In this document: piece by piece, positions 41,237-49,806 of the stretch | Position numbering within the stretch: position 1 is the first letter of the stretch | How the letters are laid out: each line of letters begins with the position of its first letter | Assembly (NCBI RefSeq): GCF_040611135.1 | Contig: NZ_JBEXNL010000003.1 | Coordinates: 1-64,000, forward strand | Reading direction: 5' to 3' | Source of the DNA: Tsukamurella sp040611135 | GTDB taxonomy: Bacteria; Actinomycetota; Actinomycetes; Mycobacteriales; Mycobacteriaceae | DNA length: 64,000 bases | Notes under the pieces: model-generated | What the model saw: only the letters and a program-made list of their open reading frames with translations | What the model was told of the DNA's origin: nothing | Database searches by the model: none | Program-made: the position numbers and the translations under genes

Positions 41237-42157
41237 ATGCAGACCGTACTGGGCGCGAACGGGCAGATCGGCGAGGAGCTGGCGCGCTACCTGCACGAGC
41301 ACGTCACCCAGGACATCCGGCTCGTCGGGCGCAACCCCGCGAAGGTCAACGAGTCGGACGAGCTCGTCAAGGCCGACCTGATGGACGCCGAGGCCACGAG
41401 CCGCGCCGTTGCGGGCAGCGAGATCGTCTACTTGACGGTCGGCCTGCCGATGGACTCGGCGATGTGGGAGGAGCGCTTCCCACAGATGATGGAGAACACC
41501 ATCGCCGCGGTACGCGAGCACGGCGCCAAGCTGGTCTTCTTCGACAACACCTACATGTACCCGCAGACGGCGGCCCTGCAGGTCGAGGGCAGGACGCCCT
41601 TCGAGCCGCGCGGCCGCAAGGCGGCGGTCCGTGCGCGGATCGCAACCCGGCTGCAGGAGGAGATGGACGCCGGCCGCATCGAGGCGGTGATCGTGCGCGC
41701 CCCCGAGTTCTACGGCCCGGGCAAGACGCAGGGCCTGACGAACACCACCGTCTTCGACCGCATCAGGAAGGGCGAGCGGCCCCTGGTCCCCGTGAGCGCG
41801 AACACCAAGCGCAGCCTGATCTGGACGCCCGACGCCAGCCGCGCCATGGGCCTGATCGGCAACACCCCCGACGCCTACGGGCAGACCTGGCACCTTCCGA
41901 TCGACCAGAACCGCCTGACCTACCGCGAGATGATCGCGATCGCCTCCGAGGTCACCGGCCGGAGGATCTCGTTCAGCACGATCCCGCTCGCGGTGTTCAC
42001 GCTGGCGGGCCTGGTCAACGCCAGGGCGAAGGAAGCCTCCGAACTCATGCCCCGGTACGGCGTCGACAACATCTTCGACACCTCGAAGTTCACGGCCCGG
42101 TTCCCCGACTTCCGGGTCACCACCTACCGCGAGGGCATCACGCAGATCGTGTCCTGA
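41237..42157 (+). CDS. NAD(P)-binding oxidoreductase (atypical SDR/NmrA-like)
   Basis: This 306-residue Rossmann-fold protein has the nucleotide loop LGANGQIGEELARYL at the very N-terminus, then RLVGRNPAKVNES, a DLMDAEATSRAV acidic turn, FFDNTYMYPQ in place of the SDR Ser, and RAPEFYGPG. It lacks a clear YxxxK pair, so it belongs to the atypical extended SDR/NmrA-like group. It may be a reductase, or a redox sensor as NmrA-like proteins can be. It is a single gene with its own regulated promoter; no regulator gene lies next to it. Confidence 0.82.
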   Translation: MQTVLGANGQIGEELARYLHEHVTQDIRLVGRNPAKVNESDELVKADLMDAEATSRAVAGSEIVYLTVGLPMDSAMWEERFPQMMENTIAAVREHGAKLVFFDNTYMYPQTAALQVEGRTPFEPRGRKAAVRARIATRLQEEMDAGRIEAVIVRAPEFYGPGKTQGLTNTTVFDRIRKGERPLVPVSANTKRSLIWTPDASRAMGLIGNTPDAYGQTWHLPIDQNRLTYREMIAIASEVTGRRISFSTIPLAVFTLAGLVNARAKEASELMPRYGVDNIFDTSKFTARFPDFRVTTYREGITQIVS

Positions 42158-42232
42158 CCGCGGCGCGCAGCAGCTCAGCGTTCATCGCCGGAGGACGACC
42201 TGCGAGGCGCCCTCAGCAGTGCGCGGCGAGCA

Positions 42233-42260
42233 CCCGCCGCTGAGCACCCTGAGCGGCGGG
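42233..42260. terminator. Hairpin between convergent genes
   Basis: CCCGCCGCT (42233-42241) and AGCGGCGGG (42252-42260) form a 9-bp GC stem with a 10-base loop. It lies between the oxidoreductase end and the amidohydrolase end, so it can serve both strands. There is no U-tract, as is common in Actinobacteria. Confidence 0.55.
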
Positions 42261-42322
42261 ATCGTCGGGGCCGGTCTCGATTCCGGTCATGTCGGGAATC
42301 CTCGCTGCTCGGGTGACGTGTC

Positions 42323-43354
42323 TCAGGCGTCGGCCATCAGGCGGGTCATTCCCCGCAGCACGGAGCGGGTGACCGCACCGCGCAGGCGATCGGGGAACGA
42401 CGGTGCCGGGGCCGGTGCTGCCGTCCCCAGGCGCGGGAACAGCGCGAGGGCGTTGTCGCGCTCGATCAGGCGAGCGAGCTCCGCGTCGCCCGCCGTGTAG
42501 GTGTCGAGTCCCGCGGCGAAGTACTGCACGGCCGTCTCGGGCGCGAAGGGCCAATCGCTGCCGAACAGGACGTGTCCGGGATCCGCGAAGGCCAGCAGGC
42601 TCGGCAGCGCCGCCGCGCTGGCGGACAGCGCGGTGTCGAAGTAGAAACCCGAGAAGTCGTCCAGCACGTCCAGCGGGCTCCGCCGCGCCTCGCCCGCGAT
42701 GGTCACGGCCATCCGGTGCGAGGAGTAGGGCACGAATCCGCCGGCGTGACTGAGGATGAACCGGATGTGCGGGTACCGTCGCCGGATCTCGTTGCGCACG
42801 AGCAGGTACGCGGCCCGGGTGGTGTCCAGCAGGAAGTCGGCCGCGAACGGCGGAATCCCGTCGACCGCCGGTGCCGGGAGATCCGCCGGATGGATGAACA
42901 CCGTCGCGGCCCGCTCGTCGAGGACGCTGAAGAGCTGGTCCTGCCCCGGCTCCCCGAGGTAGGTGCCACGGGCGTTGGCCAGCAGGACCACGCCGTCGGC
43001 GTGCAGGTCGTCCAGGGCGCGCCTGGCCTCGACCGCGGAGGCGGCCACGTCGGGCGTCGGCAGCGTCGCGAAGAAGCCGAACCGGTCCGGGTTCGCCGCG
43101 ACGATCGCCGCGCTCTCGTCGTTGAGCATCCGCGCCAGCTCGACCGCGTTCGCGGGGTCCTCGAGGAAGGTCGTCCCCGGTGTCGAGACGGACAGGATCG
43201 CGGTGGCGATCCCCGCGCGGTCCATCACCGCGAGGGACTCCTCAGCGGACCACGCCGGCAGGTCCCGGCCGCCGGCCTCGGCGATGCCGGCCGCGGCGAG
43301 CCGCGCCCGGTACCCGGACGGGATCATGTGGTGGTGGACGTCGATGCGCTGCAT
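42323..43354 (-). CDS. Amidohydrolase-2-family protein (ACMSD-like), cytosolic
   Basis: This 343-residue TIM-barrel metal enzyme has DVHHHMIP (metal-binding HxH), VFIHPADLP, LSHAGGFVPY and FGSDWPFAPE (the active-site Asp). The set is that of the ACMSD/gamma-resorcylate decarboxylase branch, which decarboxylates or hydrolyses aromatic and ring-cleaved acids. It is a paralogue of the exported protein at 45105-46199 and the last gene of the leftward aromatic-catabolism strand. The substrate is unknown. Confidence 0.88.
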   Translation of the reverse strand: MQRIDVHHHMIPSGYRARLAAAGIAEAGGRDLPAWSAEESLAVMDRAGIATAILSVSTPGTTFLEDPANAVELARMLNDESAAIVAANPDRFGFFATLPTPDVAASAVEARRALDDLHADGVVLLANARGTYLGEPGQDQLFSVLDERAATVFIHPADLPAPAVDGIPPFAADFLLDTTRAAYLLVRNEIRRRYPHIRFILSHAGGFVPYSSHRMAVTIAGEARRSPLDVLDDFSGFYFDTALSASAAALPSLLAFADPGHVLFGSDWPFAPETAVQYFAAGLDTYTAGDAELARLIERDNALALFPRLGTAAPAPAPSFPDRLRGAVTRSVLRGMTRLMADA

Positions 43355-43451
43355 GGAATCTCCGTTATTCGGCGGGACGGTGGATCGGATGGCGTCGGCG
43401 GGCTCGGCGATCCGGCTCGGATCGCCGATCGCCGATCGCCGACGGTGCCGC

Positions 43452-44333
43452 CTACCCTTCCGCGTGGAAGGGCTCGGTGCCGAGGACGAGTCGCAGCCCC
43501 GCGATGCCGGAGTGCTCCTGGGCGTAGCGCAGCTCCCGGCTCAGGTCACTGAGGCTGTTGCGTGGCGGCACCCCGAGGCTGAGCGTGGACAGCGTGCCCA
43601 GTGCGAAGCCCTCGGAGTCCACGTACGCGGCGCCGCTGTCACCCGGGACGCCGGGCCGCGCGGCGGTGACCGTGTGCGTCCAGCCACCCGCGTAGGGCTC
43701 GGGGGACTGCAGGGTCCCGCGGTGCGGCGACAGTGCGTTCACCCCACCGCGCAGCGACGAATCACCGTAGCCGAACACCCGCTCCCCCGCGTGCACCCGA
43801 TCGACCCCGAGGCCCACCGGCCCACCCCACGTGGGGAGCGAGGGATTGACGGATCCGGCAGCGCTCTTCGGCAGCCGGATCAGCGCGAAATCGTTGTTGG
43901 CGCACAGGTCCGCGCCCTGCTCACCCGCCTTCTGCATCGTCCTCCAGCTGGAGTAGGCGAGGGAGCCCCTGGCCTTCGTCGTACCCTCGGCCCGCACCGA
44001 CCCGCCCGTTCGCAGGTCGACGGGGGTGCCCAGGGGCACCGTCTGTGCGGTGCAGCCGTTCGGCAGCTTGTCCGTGCCCGGGTAGCCGCAGTGCGCGGCC
44101 TGGCCCAGGTACACCTCTCCCGTGGCGTCGGTGAAAACGAAGTTGGTCGTGCACTGGCTGTCGCCCGTGTAGGCCTGCACGCCCGGGTGCAGTGTCGCCT
44201 GCGCGGCGGGGGCCCAGGACACTCCCGCCTCTGCGGCGGCGACGGTGGGCGCCGCGCCCGCGGACGCCGCCGTGACGGCGGTGAGGGCGCGGACGGCCCG
44301 AGTCAGGCGATCGTCGATGTCGATGCGTCGCAT
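43452..44333 (-). CDS. Secreted trypsin-like serine protease
   Basis: This 293-residue chymotrypsin-fold protein has an N-terminal signal peptide (about 1-34, ending near VAAAEAG). The triad is visible as H81 (GQAAHCGYPG), D148 (NNDFALIRL) and S233 (GVPGDSGAAYV). Four or five Cys could form the usual disulfides. It is likely exported to the envelope or medium. It starts 17 bp after the acyltransferase stop on the same strand, so it may be cotranscribed with catabolic genes, a surprising neighbour. Confidence 0.87.
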   Translation of the reverse strand: MRRIDIDDRLTRAVRALTAVTAASAGAAPTVAAAEAGVSWAPAAQATLHPGVQAYTGDSQCTTNFVFTDATGEVYLGQAAHCGYPGTDKLPNGCTAQTVPLGTPVDLRTGGSVRAEGTTKARGSLAYSSWRTMQKAGEQGADLCANNDFALIRLPKSAAGSVNPSLPTWGGPVGLGVDRVHAGERVFGYGDSSLRGGVNALSPHRGTLQSPEPYAGGWTHTVTAARPGVPGDSGAAYVDSEGFALGTLSTLSLGVPPRNSLSDLSRELRYAQEHSGIAGLRLVLGTEPFHAEG

Positions 44334-44350
44334 CTGTTTCTCCTGATCTC

Positions 44351-45108
44351 TCACCCGATGATCGGGCGACGGTGCCGGGTCTGGCGGTCGAGTTCGGTCT
44401 GCATGGCGGCCCGTACGCGGTCGGCGTAGTCCTCCGCGGCCTCGTCGGGTTCGGGGCGCATGGCGGGCAGGAAGGTGGTGCGGAGCTTGGTGGGCAACGG
44501 GATGTAGGGCAGCAGCCCCACCGCGCCGATGTTGACGCCCCACGGGATGGACACGGTGGTCGGCAATCGGTTGAGGCGGAACCTCTCCCGCACACCGGTC
44601 GCCGTGGCGAGCCAGGCACCGTCGTCGAGGACGACGACCGATTCTCCCGCACCGCTCGTGACCACGGGCACGATCGGGACGGCGGCTTCCACGGCGAGCC
44701 GGGCGAAACCGGCGCGGCCGTCGAAGAGGACCGTGTTGCGGTCCCTCCAGGCCTTGAAGGCGTCGACATCGCCGCCGGGGAAGACGAGGACGTGCTTGCC
44801 CTCTGCGAGGGACTCCTTCGCGGTCGCGCGGCCGGCGGGCCGGGAGCCGAAGGGTTCCAGGAACCGTCCGACGCCGAGTTGCCACGCCACCTGGTGGGTC
44901 AGCACGATCACCGGTCGCTCATCGCCGCTCTCACGGTGCCCGATCCCGAAGGCGACCACGTTGAGGTCGAAGACGCCGCCGAAGCCGTGGTTGGCGACGA
45001 AGAGCACGGGTTCGTCGGGAATCGGTGCCGCGATGGTGGTCTCGTGCCGGTTGTACGCGCGACGAAGGTCTCCAGGGCCCGCGCGACGCGGTCGCTCCAG
45101 TCCGTCAT
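44351..45108 (-). pseudogene. PlsC-type acyltransferase, frameshifted near its N-terminus
   Basis: The gene starts at ATG 45106-45108, which overlaps the upstream stop (ATGA), and reads MTDWSDRVARALETFVAR. About 45055-45062 one base appears to be missing; the next frame continues YNRHETTIAAPIPDEPVLF and then VANHGFGGVFDLNVV to the stop at 44351. The acyltransferase core shows the NH...D motif (NHGFGGVFD), FPGGDVDAFKAWRDR and IPWGVN. If the shift is real the gene is dead or starts internally near 45007. If it is a sequencing error it encodes a glycerolipid-type acyltransferase of about 252 residues. Confidence 0.75.
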
Positions 45109-46199
45109 CTCCCGATCGCCGCCTTCAGCCGTGGCAGCTGCTTCAGCGGGTTGTACCGCTCGATCTCGAGGCGCTGCTCGGTGGTGAAGGTCTCGCTGAG
45201 GCCGGGCGCGGGATCACGATCGCCGTGCTGGTCGAGCACGAGCGCCGAGAAGGGCCAGTCACTGCCGAAGACGATGTGGTCGCGGCTGGTCGCGGCCAGC
45301 ACGCTGTTCATCGCGGTGGGCGCCGCACTGAGCGCGGTGTCGTAGTACATGCCCGCCACTTGGGCCTTGACGTCGAGCAGCGAGATCTTCGGTAGCGGTA
45401 GCCGACCGAGACCGGTCTGCGAGGCTACGCCGATGCGATGCGTGAGGAAGGGCAGCGTGCCGCCGGCGTGCGAGAGCTGGAACCGGATGTTCGGGTACCG
45501 CTCCATCACACCGGTCATCATCATGGTCGCCGCGCGCGTGGTGTCGAAGGTGAACTCGGCGAGGAAGTCCGGCAACGGCAGGTGCGGCTTGGCGTTGTCG
45601 GGGATCGCCGCGGGGTGCACGAAGACGTAGGCGGAACGCCGGTTGAGCTCCATCATTAGCGGCTCGTACCGCGGGTCGCCCAGGTACACACCGTCGTAGG
45701 CGCTGAGCAGCGTCACGCCGTCGAGGTGGAGCACGTCGAGCGCGTAGGCGAGCTCGGCGATGGACGCGATCAGGTTGGGCAGGGGCAGGACCGCGAAACT
45801 GCCGAAGCGCTTGGGGTGCCTCTTGCTCAGGTCCGCCGCGTAGGTGTTGCAGTACCGCGCCAGGTCCGTCGCCTCCTTGCCTGCGAGGAAGGAGACGCCG
45901 GGGTCCGACACGGCGAGGACGCGCGCGGAGATGCCGTAGTAGTCCTGGAAGGCGAGGTCCGCCTCGGGCGACCAGGTGGGCGTCGGGTAGCCGCCGATCG
46001 TGAAGTGGCCGTGCGAGAGCAGCGCCGCCCGGTACTCCGGCGGCAGGAAGTGGGCGTGCAGGTCCACGCGGTACTGTCCCGTGGGGGCGGCGTGACCCGG
46101 CTCCGGCTTCGCGGCGGCGGGCGCTGCGGCGGCAGCGCCGAGGGCGACCGCGCCGGCGGTCGTCGCGGCGCCGGCGAAAAGAGTGCGGCGGTTGATCAT
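45105..46199 (-). CDS. Amidohydrolase-2-family protein with Tat signal
   Basis: This 364-residue protein has a twin-arginine signal (MINRRTLFAGAATTAGAVAL, Ala-rich cleavage region near residue 30), so it is predicted to be exported folded. Metal motifs are DLHAHFLP, VFVHPAAIP, LSHAGGTLPF and FGSDWPFSAL, as in ACMSD-like decarboxylases/hydrolases. It is a paralogue of the cytosolic protein at 42323-43354. It begins 54 bp after the hydratase stop in the catabolic operon and overlaps the acyltransferase start. Confidence 0.9.
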   Translation of the reverse strand: MINRRTLFAGAATTAGAVALGAAAAAPAAAKPEPGHAAPTGQYRVDLHAHFLPPEYRAALLSHGHFTIGGYPTPTWSPEADLAFQDYYGISARVLAVSDPGVSFLAGKEATDLARYCNTYAADLSKRHPKRFGSFAVLPLPNLIASIAELAYALDVLHLDGVTLLSAYDGVYLGDPRYEPLMMELNRRSAYVFVHPAAIPDNAKPHLPLPDFLAEFTFDTTRAATMMMTGVMERYPNIRFQLSHAGGTLPFLTHRIGVASQTGLGRLPLPKISLLDVKAQVAGMYYDTALSAAPTAMNSVLAATSRDHIVFGSDWPFSALVLDQHGDRDPAPGLSETFTTEQRLEIERYNPLKQLPRLKAAIGR

Positions 46200-46253
46200 C
46201 GGGTGGCTCCGGTCTGCAGCAGGGATGGTCGTCAGGGGGATGTCTGTCGGGCC

Positions 46254-47045
46254 TCAGGGCTGGGGCGCGAACTCGGCCACGGCCGTCGCGAGGGTCTCGT
46301 CGCCCAGGCCGATGCGCGCCTCGACGCGATCCCCGGGACGGACCGGCACCATCGGACCCAGCGCGCCGGAGAGAACGACGTGCCCGGCGCGCAGCGGCTC
46401 GCCCAGGTCGCGGGCCGTCTCGGCGAGCCACAGCAGCGCGTTGAGCGGGTCGCCCAGGCAGTCCGTGCCGTATCCGGTGGAGGCGATCGTGCCACCCACT
46501 GACATCGTCATCGTCACCGCCGACGGGGTGATCGCGTCGGGGAGCCGGTCGCCGATCACGTACAGGCCGGCACTCGCGTTGTCGGCGACGGTGTCGGCGT
46601 AGCTGATGTCCCACTGGGCGACTCGGCTGTCGACGACCTCGATGGCGGCGTGGCTCCGGGCGACGCCCCGGCGGACGGACTCGAGCGTGAGGTCACCGTC
46701 GAGGTCCTCGCCCAGGACGAAGGCGATCTCCGCCTCCACCTTCGGCTGCAGGAGCATCGAGCTCGGGATCGGCGTGCCGGTGACGTCCATGTCGTCGAAC
46801 AGCACGCCGAAGTCGGGGCGATCGACGCCGAGCTGCGCCTGCACGACCGGGTTGGTCAGCCCGATCTTGCGGCCCACCACCACCGCGCCGCGCTCGACGC
46901 GGTCCTGGGTGAGCAGCTGCTGCACGGCGTACGCGGCCGTGACATCTGTGGGCCCGATGAGGTCGCGCACCGGCGGGCACGGACTGCGGAGGTCCGTGGC
47001 GGTCAGCAGTCGCCGCGCGGCGGTGGTGATGGTGTCGGCGCTCAT
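46254..47045 (-). CDS. 2-keto-4-pentenoate hydratase (copy 1)
   Basis: This 263-residue protein of the FAA-hydrolase-like MhpD family has GRKIGLTNPVVQAQLGVDRP near the middle, the metal ligands in PKVEAEIAFVLG, and the C-terminal SGALGPMVPVRPGD. It hydrates the 2-hydroxypenta-2,4-dienoate product of the C-C hydrolase to 4-hydroxy-2-oxovalerate. The ATG overlaps the hydroxylase stop (ATGA). A second copy lies at 53621-54424 with the aldolase genes. Confidence 0.92.
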   Translation of the reverse strand: MSADTITTAARRLLTATDLRSPCPPVRDLIGPTDVTAAYAVQQLLTQDRVERGAVVVGRKIGLTNPVVQAQLGVDRPDFGVLFDDMDVTGTPIPSSMLLQPKVEAEIAFVLGEDLDGDLTLESVRRGVARSHAAIEVVDSRVAQWDISYADTVADNASAGLYVIGDRLPDAITPSAVTMTMSVGGTIASTGYGTDCLGDPLNALLWLAETARDLGEPLRAGHVVLSGALGPMVPVRPGDRVEARIGLGDETLATAVAEFAPQP

Positions 47046-48778
47046 GCGGGCCTTCCCGTCTCGGTGGGGGTGGCATCGGTACGGGTGGCTGTTCGGACAT
47101 CGGCGCCCGAGGGCGCGACCTGCCGGACCAGTTCGCGGGTCAGGTCCGCGGCGTCGCGGCTGGCGCCGAAGACGTACTTGTCGGGTCGCAGGACCACGAC
47201 GGTGCCCGGCCGGTGCCCGGCGCGCCGCAGCCATGAGGTCAGGAGCCCGTCGGTGTCCTCGAGGTCGAGGAGACCGGCCTTGCGGCGGCCGTCGCCGATC
47301 CGCCCCTGCGGCCGCGCGCCCGAGCGGTAGATCGTCGCGAAGGTCGCGCCGAGACGCTCCCACACGGCGGCCTCGGCGCCGAGCGCCTCGCGCGGGTCAG
47401 TCTCGAATCCGATGACGGCCCAACCGATGCCGAGGGCGTCGTCCAGCCGGACCCGGTGGCCGTCGTAGCGCCGGACCACCGGCTGCGGCGGCAGCGCACC
47501 CTCGATGCCGCGGACCGGCTTGCGGTCGAGGCCGAGGTACTCGCCGCGACGGAACCGCGGCTTAGGCTTCATGCCGGCCCGCCGCACCCAGGCGCCGAGC
47601 GCGGGTACGTGGATCGCGGTGCGCAGCGCGATGTCCCGGGAGCGAGCGAGGGCCCGGCTCTGCACGGAGACGAGCGACTTGTTGAACACCGAGAGCTCGA
47701 TCATCGCCTTCGCGTGATGCCGGCGCTCGGACTCGTAGGTGTCGAGGATCGCGGGATCCGCCCCGTACTGCAGGACGGCCTGAAGCTTCCAGGACAGATT
47801 GTCCGCGTCGCGGACACCCGCGTCGCGGACACCCGCGTTCATGCCCTGGCCGATGAACTGCGGGGTCATGTGCGCGGCGTCGCCCGCGAGCAGGATGCGG
47901 CCCTCGCGCCAGCGGTCGGCGACCACGGCGTTGAAGGTGTACACGAGACGCCGCTCCACGGTCACCTCGTCGACGTCGACGTACTGCCCGATGAGGCGCT
48001 GCACCGTCGCGTCGGACTCGAACTCGTCCTTCTTGTCGTCATCGGCGAGGTTGAACTCGAACCGGTGATGCCCGCCGGGCTGGGGACAGCTCACCGTCGG
48101 CATGTCCGGATCGCAGACGAAGTCGAAGTACGGGAGGTGGCGGAACGGGTCCGTGCCCTCCTTGGCGGCCAGGTCGACGACGAGCCACCGCTCGGGGAAG
48201 CTCTTGCCGCTCATGTCGATCCCGAGGCCGGTCCGGATGACACTGCGGCCGCCGTCGGCCCCGACGAGATAGGACGCGCGCACCGTCTCGCGGGTGGCAT
48301 CGTCGATCACGTTGTCCTGCTTGCCGTACCCGCTGCCGGTGGCGGCGGCGTGGACGACGGTCACGCCGTCGGCGTCCTGATCGAACTCGATCACCTCGCG
48401 GCCCCGCCGGACCTCGACGTTCGGGTAGCGGATGAGGGTGTCCCCCAGCTTCGTCTCCAGGTAGGGCTGGTAGAAGAAGTTGGTGACCGGCCACCACAGC
48501 GGGCGCTGCGGCTGGCGGAACTGGACGAGGACCTCACCGTCAGAGGTGACCCACTGGACCGCCGAGTCGACGTTCATGTCCTTGTGGATCTCGTCGGCGA
48601 CGCCGGCGGTCTGGAACACGCGCAGCGCCTCGTCGTCGGTGTAGACGGCGCGGGCGTTGCCGTAGAAGTGGGGTTCACGCTCGAGGACGAGGACGGACAG
48701 GCCCCGTCGGCCGAGCAGGTGGGCAAGGGTCAGGCCCGTGGGCCCGAGGCCCACGACGGCGACGTCGTAGTCGTTCAC
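47042..48778 (-). CDS. FAD-dependent aromatic hydroxylase, MhpA-like
   Basis: This 578-residue flavoprotein monooxygenase has the FAD-binding GLGPTGLTLAHLLGRRG loop, the second DG motif (YLVGADGGRSVIRT) and the GD motif GRILLAGDAAHMTPQFIGQG. A C-terminal thioredoxin-like domain follows. The pattern is that of 3-(3-hydroxyphenyl)propionate hydroxylases, which make a catechol from a phenol. Directly after the GD motif the sequence reads NAGVRDAGVRDADNLSWK, with GVRDA duplicated by a 15-bp tandem repeat. The GTG start overlaps the dioxygenase stop (GTGA). Confidence 0.9.
   Translation of the reverse strand: MNDYDVAVVGLGPTGLTLAHLLGRRGLSVLVLEREPHFYGNARAVYTDDEALRVFQTAGVADEIHKDMNVDSAVQWVTSDGEVLVQFRQPQRPLWWPVTNFFYQPYLETKLGDTLIRYPNVEVRRGREVIEFDQDADGVTVVHAAATGSGYGKQDNVIDDATRETVRASYLVGADGGRSVIRTGLGIDMSGKSFPERWLVVDLAAKEGTDPFRHLPYFDFVCDPDMPTVSCPQPGGHHRFEFNLADDDKKDEFESDATVQRLIGQYVDVDEVTVERRLVYTFNAVVADRWREGRILLAGDAAHMTPQFIGQGMNAGVRDAGVRDADNLSWKLQAVLQYGADPAILDTYESERRHHAKAMIELSVFNKSLVSVQSRALARSRDIALRTAIHVPALGAWVRRAGMKPKPRFRRGEYLGLDRKPVRGIEGALPPQPVVRRYDGHRVRLDDALGIGWAVIGFETDPREALGAEAAVWERLGATFATIYRSGARPQGRIGDGRRKAGLLDLEDTDGLLTSWLRRAGHRPGTVVVLRPDKYVFGASRDAADLTRELVRQVAPSGADVRTATRTDATPTETGRPA
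47803..47832. repeat. 15-bp tandem duplication in the hydroxylase gene
   Basis: CCGCGTCGCGGACAC occurs twice without change (47803-47817, 47818-47832). It adds five residues (GVRDA) inside the conserved stretch after the FAD-binding GD motif, where family members normally have NAGVRDADNL(A/S)WK once. The reading frame is kept. Confidence 0.9.
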
Positions 48779-49806
48779 GTGGTGGTTCCGATCGGTGTGC
48801 TGAGGGCGGGAACGGTCTCCTCCGGACGGCGGAGATACCGGAGGGCTTCGCGAACCTGGGCCAGGTTGTCGGTCATGTGGACGGTGTCGTGGCCCCAGAT
48901 GCTGATGCCCTGATAGGTCGTGGGCTGCCAGGCGGCCTCGAGCTCGGGGGTGACGACGACGGGGTTCCACCCGACCTCGAGTTCGAAACCCGAGGGCGTG
49001 ACGCAGTAGAAGGACAGCTCGCGGTCGTTGGTGTGCTGCCCGACCGTCCACGCGATGCGGAAGCCGAGGTCGCGGACGCGCTGGTACGCGGCGAGCATGT
49101 CGTCGAGGTCGGCGACCTGGATGTTGACGTGCTGCGCCCGGGTGCGGATGGGGTCGACGGGCAGGTGGTGCAGGCCGGCGACGGCGATGGAGTGGTGGCG
49201 CTCGTTGACCCGCAGGAAACGGATCTTCAGGGTGAGGCCGCCCACGTTCTCGTCGATGTAGTCCGAGAGCCGCGAGTCGAAGACGGTGCCGTAGTAGCGG
49301 TGAATGCTCGCCGGGTTCCGCGAGGTGATGGCGACGTGCCCCATCCCGGAATCGCCGGTCACGTAGCCGGAGGTGAGCATGCGGAGCGGCTGCGCGGTGG
49401 TCCGGGCGGTGGTGAAGAGTTCCTGGACAATGCCTTTCGGTCCCGGAAAACGCCACAGTCGCTCGACGCCGCGCAGCGCGGCGTCCTCGGCGGAGCCTTC
49501 TACGATGGGGACGCCGCGATCGCTGACCCGCTTGATGATTCGGTCGAAGGTCTCGTGATCGTCGACCCCCCAGCCGATCGCCATGAGGTCCTCGGCCGGG
49601 CCGCGGCGGATGAGGAAGCGGCACTCGTTCTCGTCGAGCCGGAAGCGGAGGGTGTCGGCGTCGAGCTCGTCGACGTGGAGCCCGATGGCGTCGGCGCCGA
49701 AGCGGTGCCACTGCTGCATCTTCCGGGACTCTATGACGAGGTAGCCGAGATGGACTGCGCCGAAGACGGATCCCTGCTTCTCGGCCTCGGTTGCGGCGGC
49801 GGTCAT
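48775..49806 (-). CDS. Type I extradiol (catechol meta-cleavage) dioxygenase
   Basis: This 343-residue two-domain vicinal-oxygen-chelate enzyme has Fe(II) ligands visible in the C-terminal domain: H157 (GMGHVAI), H226 (AQHVNIQV) and E277 (FELEVGW). H248 and the Y in SFYCV complete the extradiol signature between 246 and 277. It opens the catechol ring next to the hydroxyls, as HsaC, BphC or OhpD do. The ATG overlaps the hydrolase stop (ATGA). The substrate is probably a 3-alkyl or 3-carboxyalkyl catechol. Confidence 0.92.
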   Translation of the reverse strand: MTAAATEAEKQGSVFGAVHLGYLVIESRKMQQWHRFGADAIGLHVDELDADTLRFRLDENECRFLIRRGPAEDLMAIGWGVDDHETFDRIIKRVSDRGVPIVEGSAEDAALRGVERLWRFPGPKGIVQELFTTARTTAQPLRMLTSGYVTGDSGMGHVAITSRNPASIHRYYGTVFDSRLSDYIDENVGGLTLKIRFLRVNERHHSIAVAGLHHLPVDPIRTRAQHVNIQVADLDDMLAAYQRVRDLGFRIAWTVGQHTNDRELSFYCVTPSGFELEVGWNPVVVTPELEAAWQPTTYQGISIWGHDTVHMTDNLAQVREALRYLRRPEETVPALSTPIGTTT

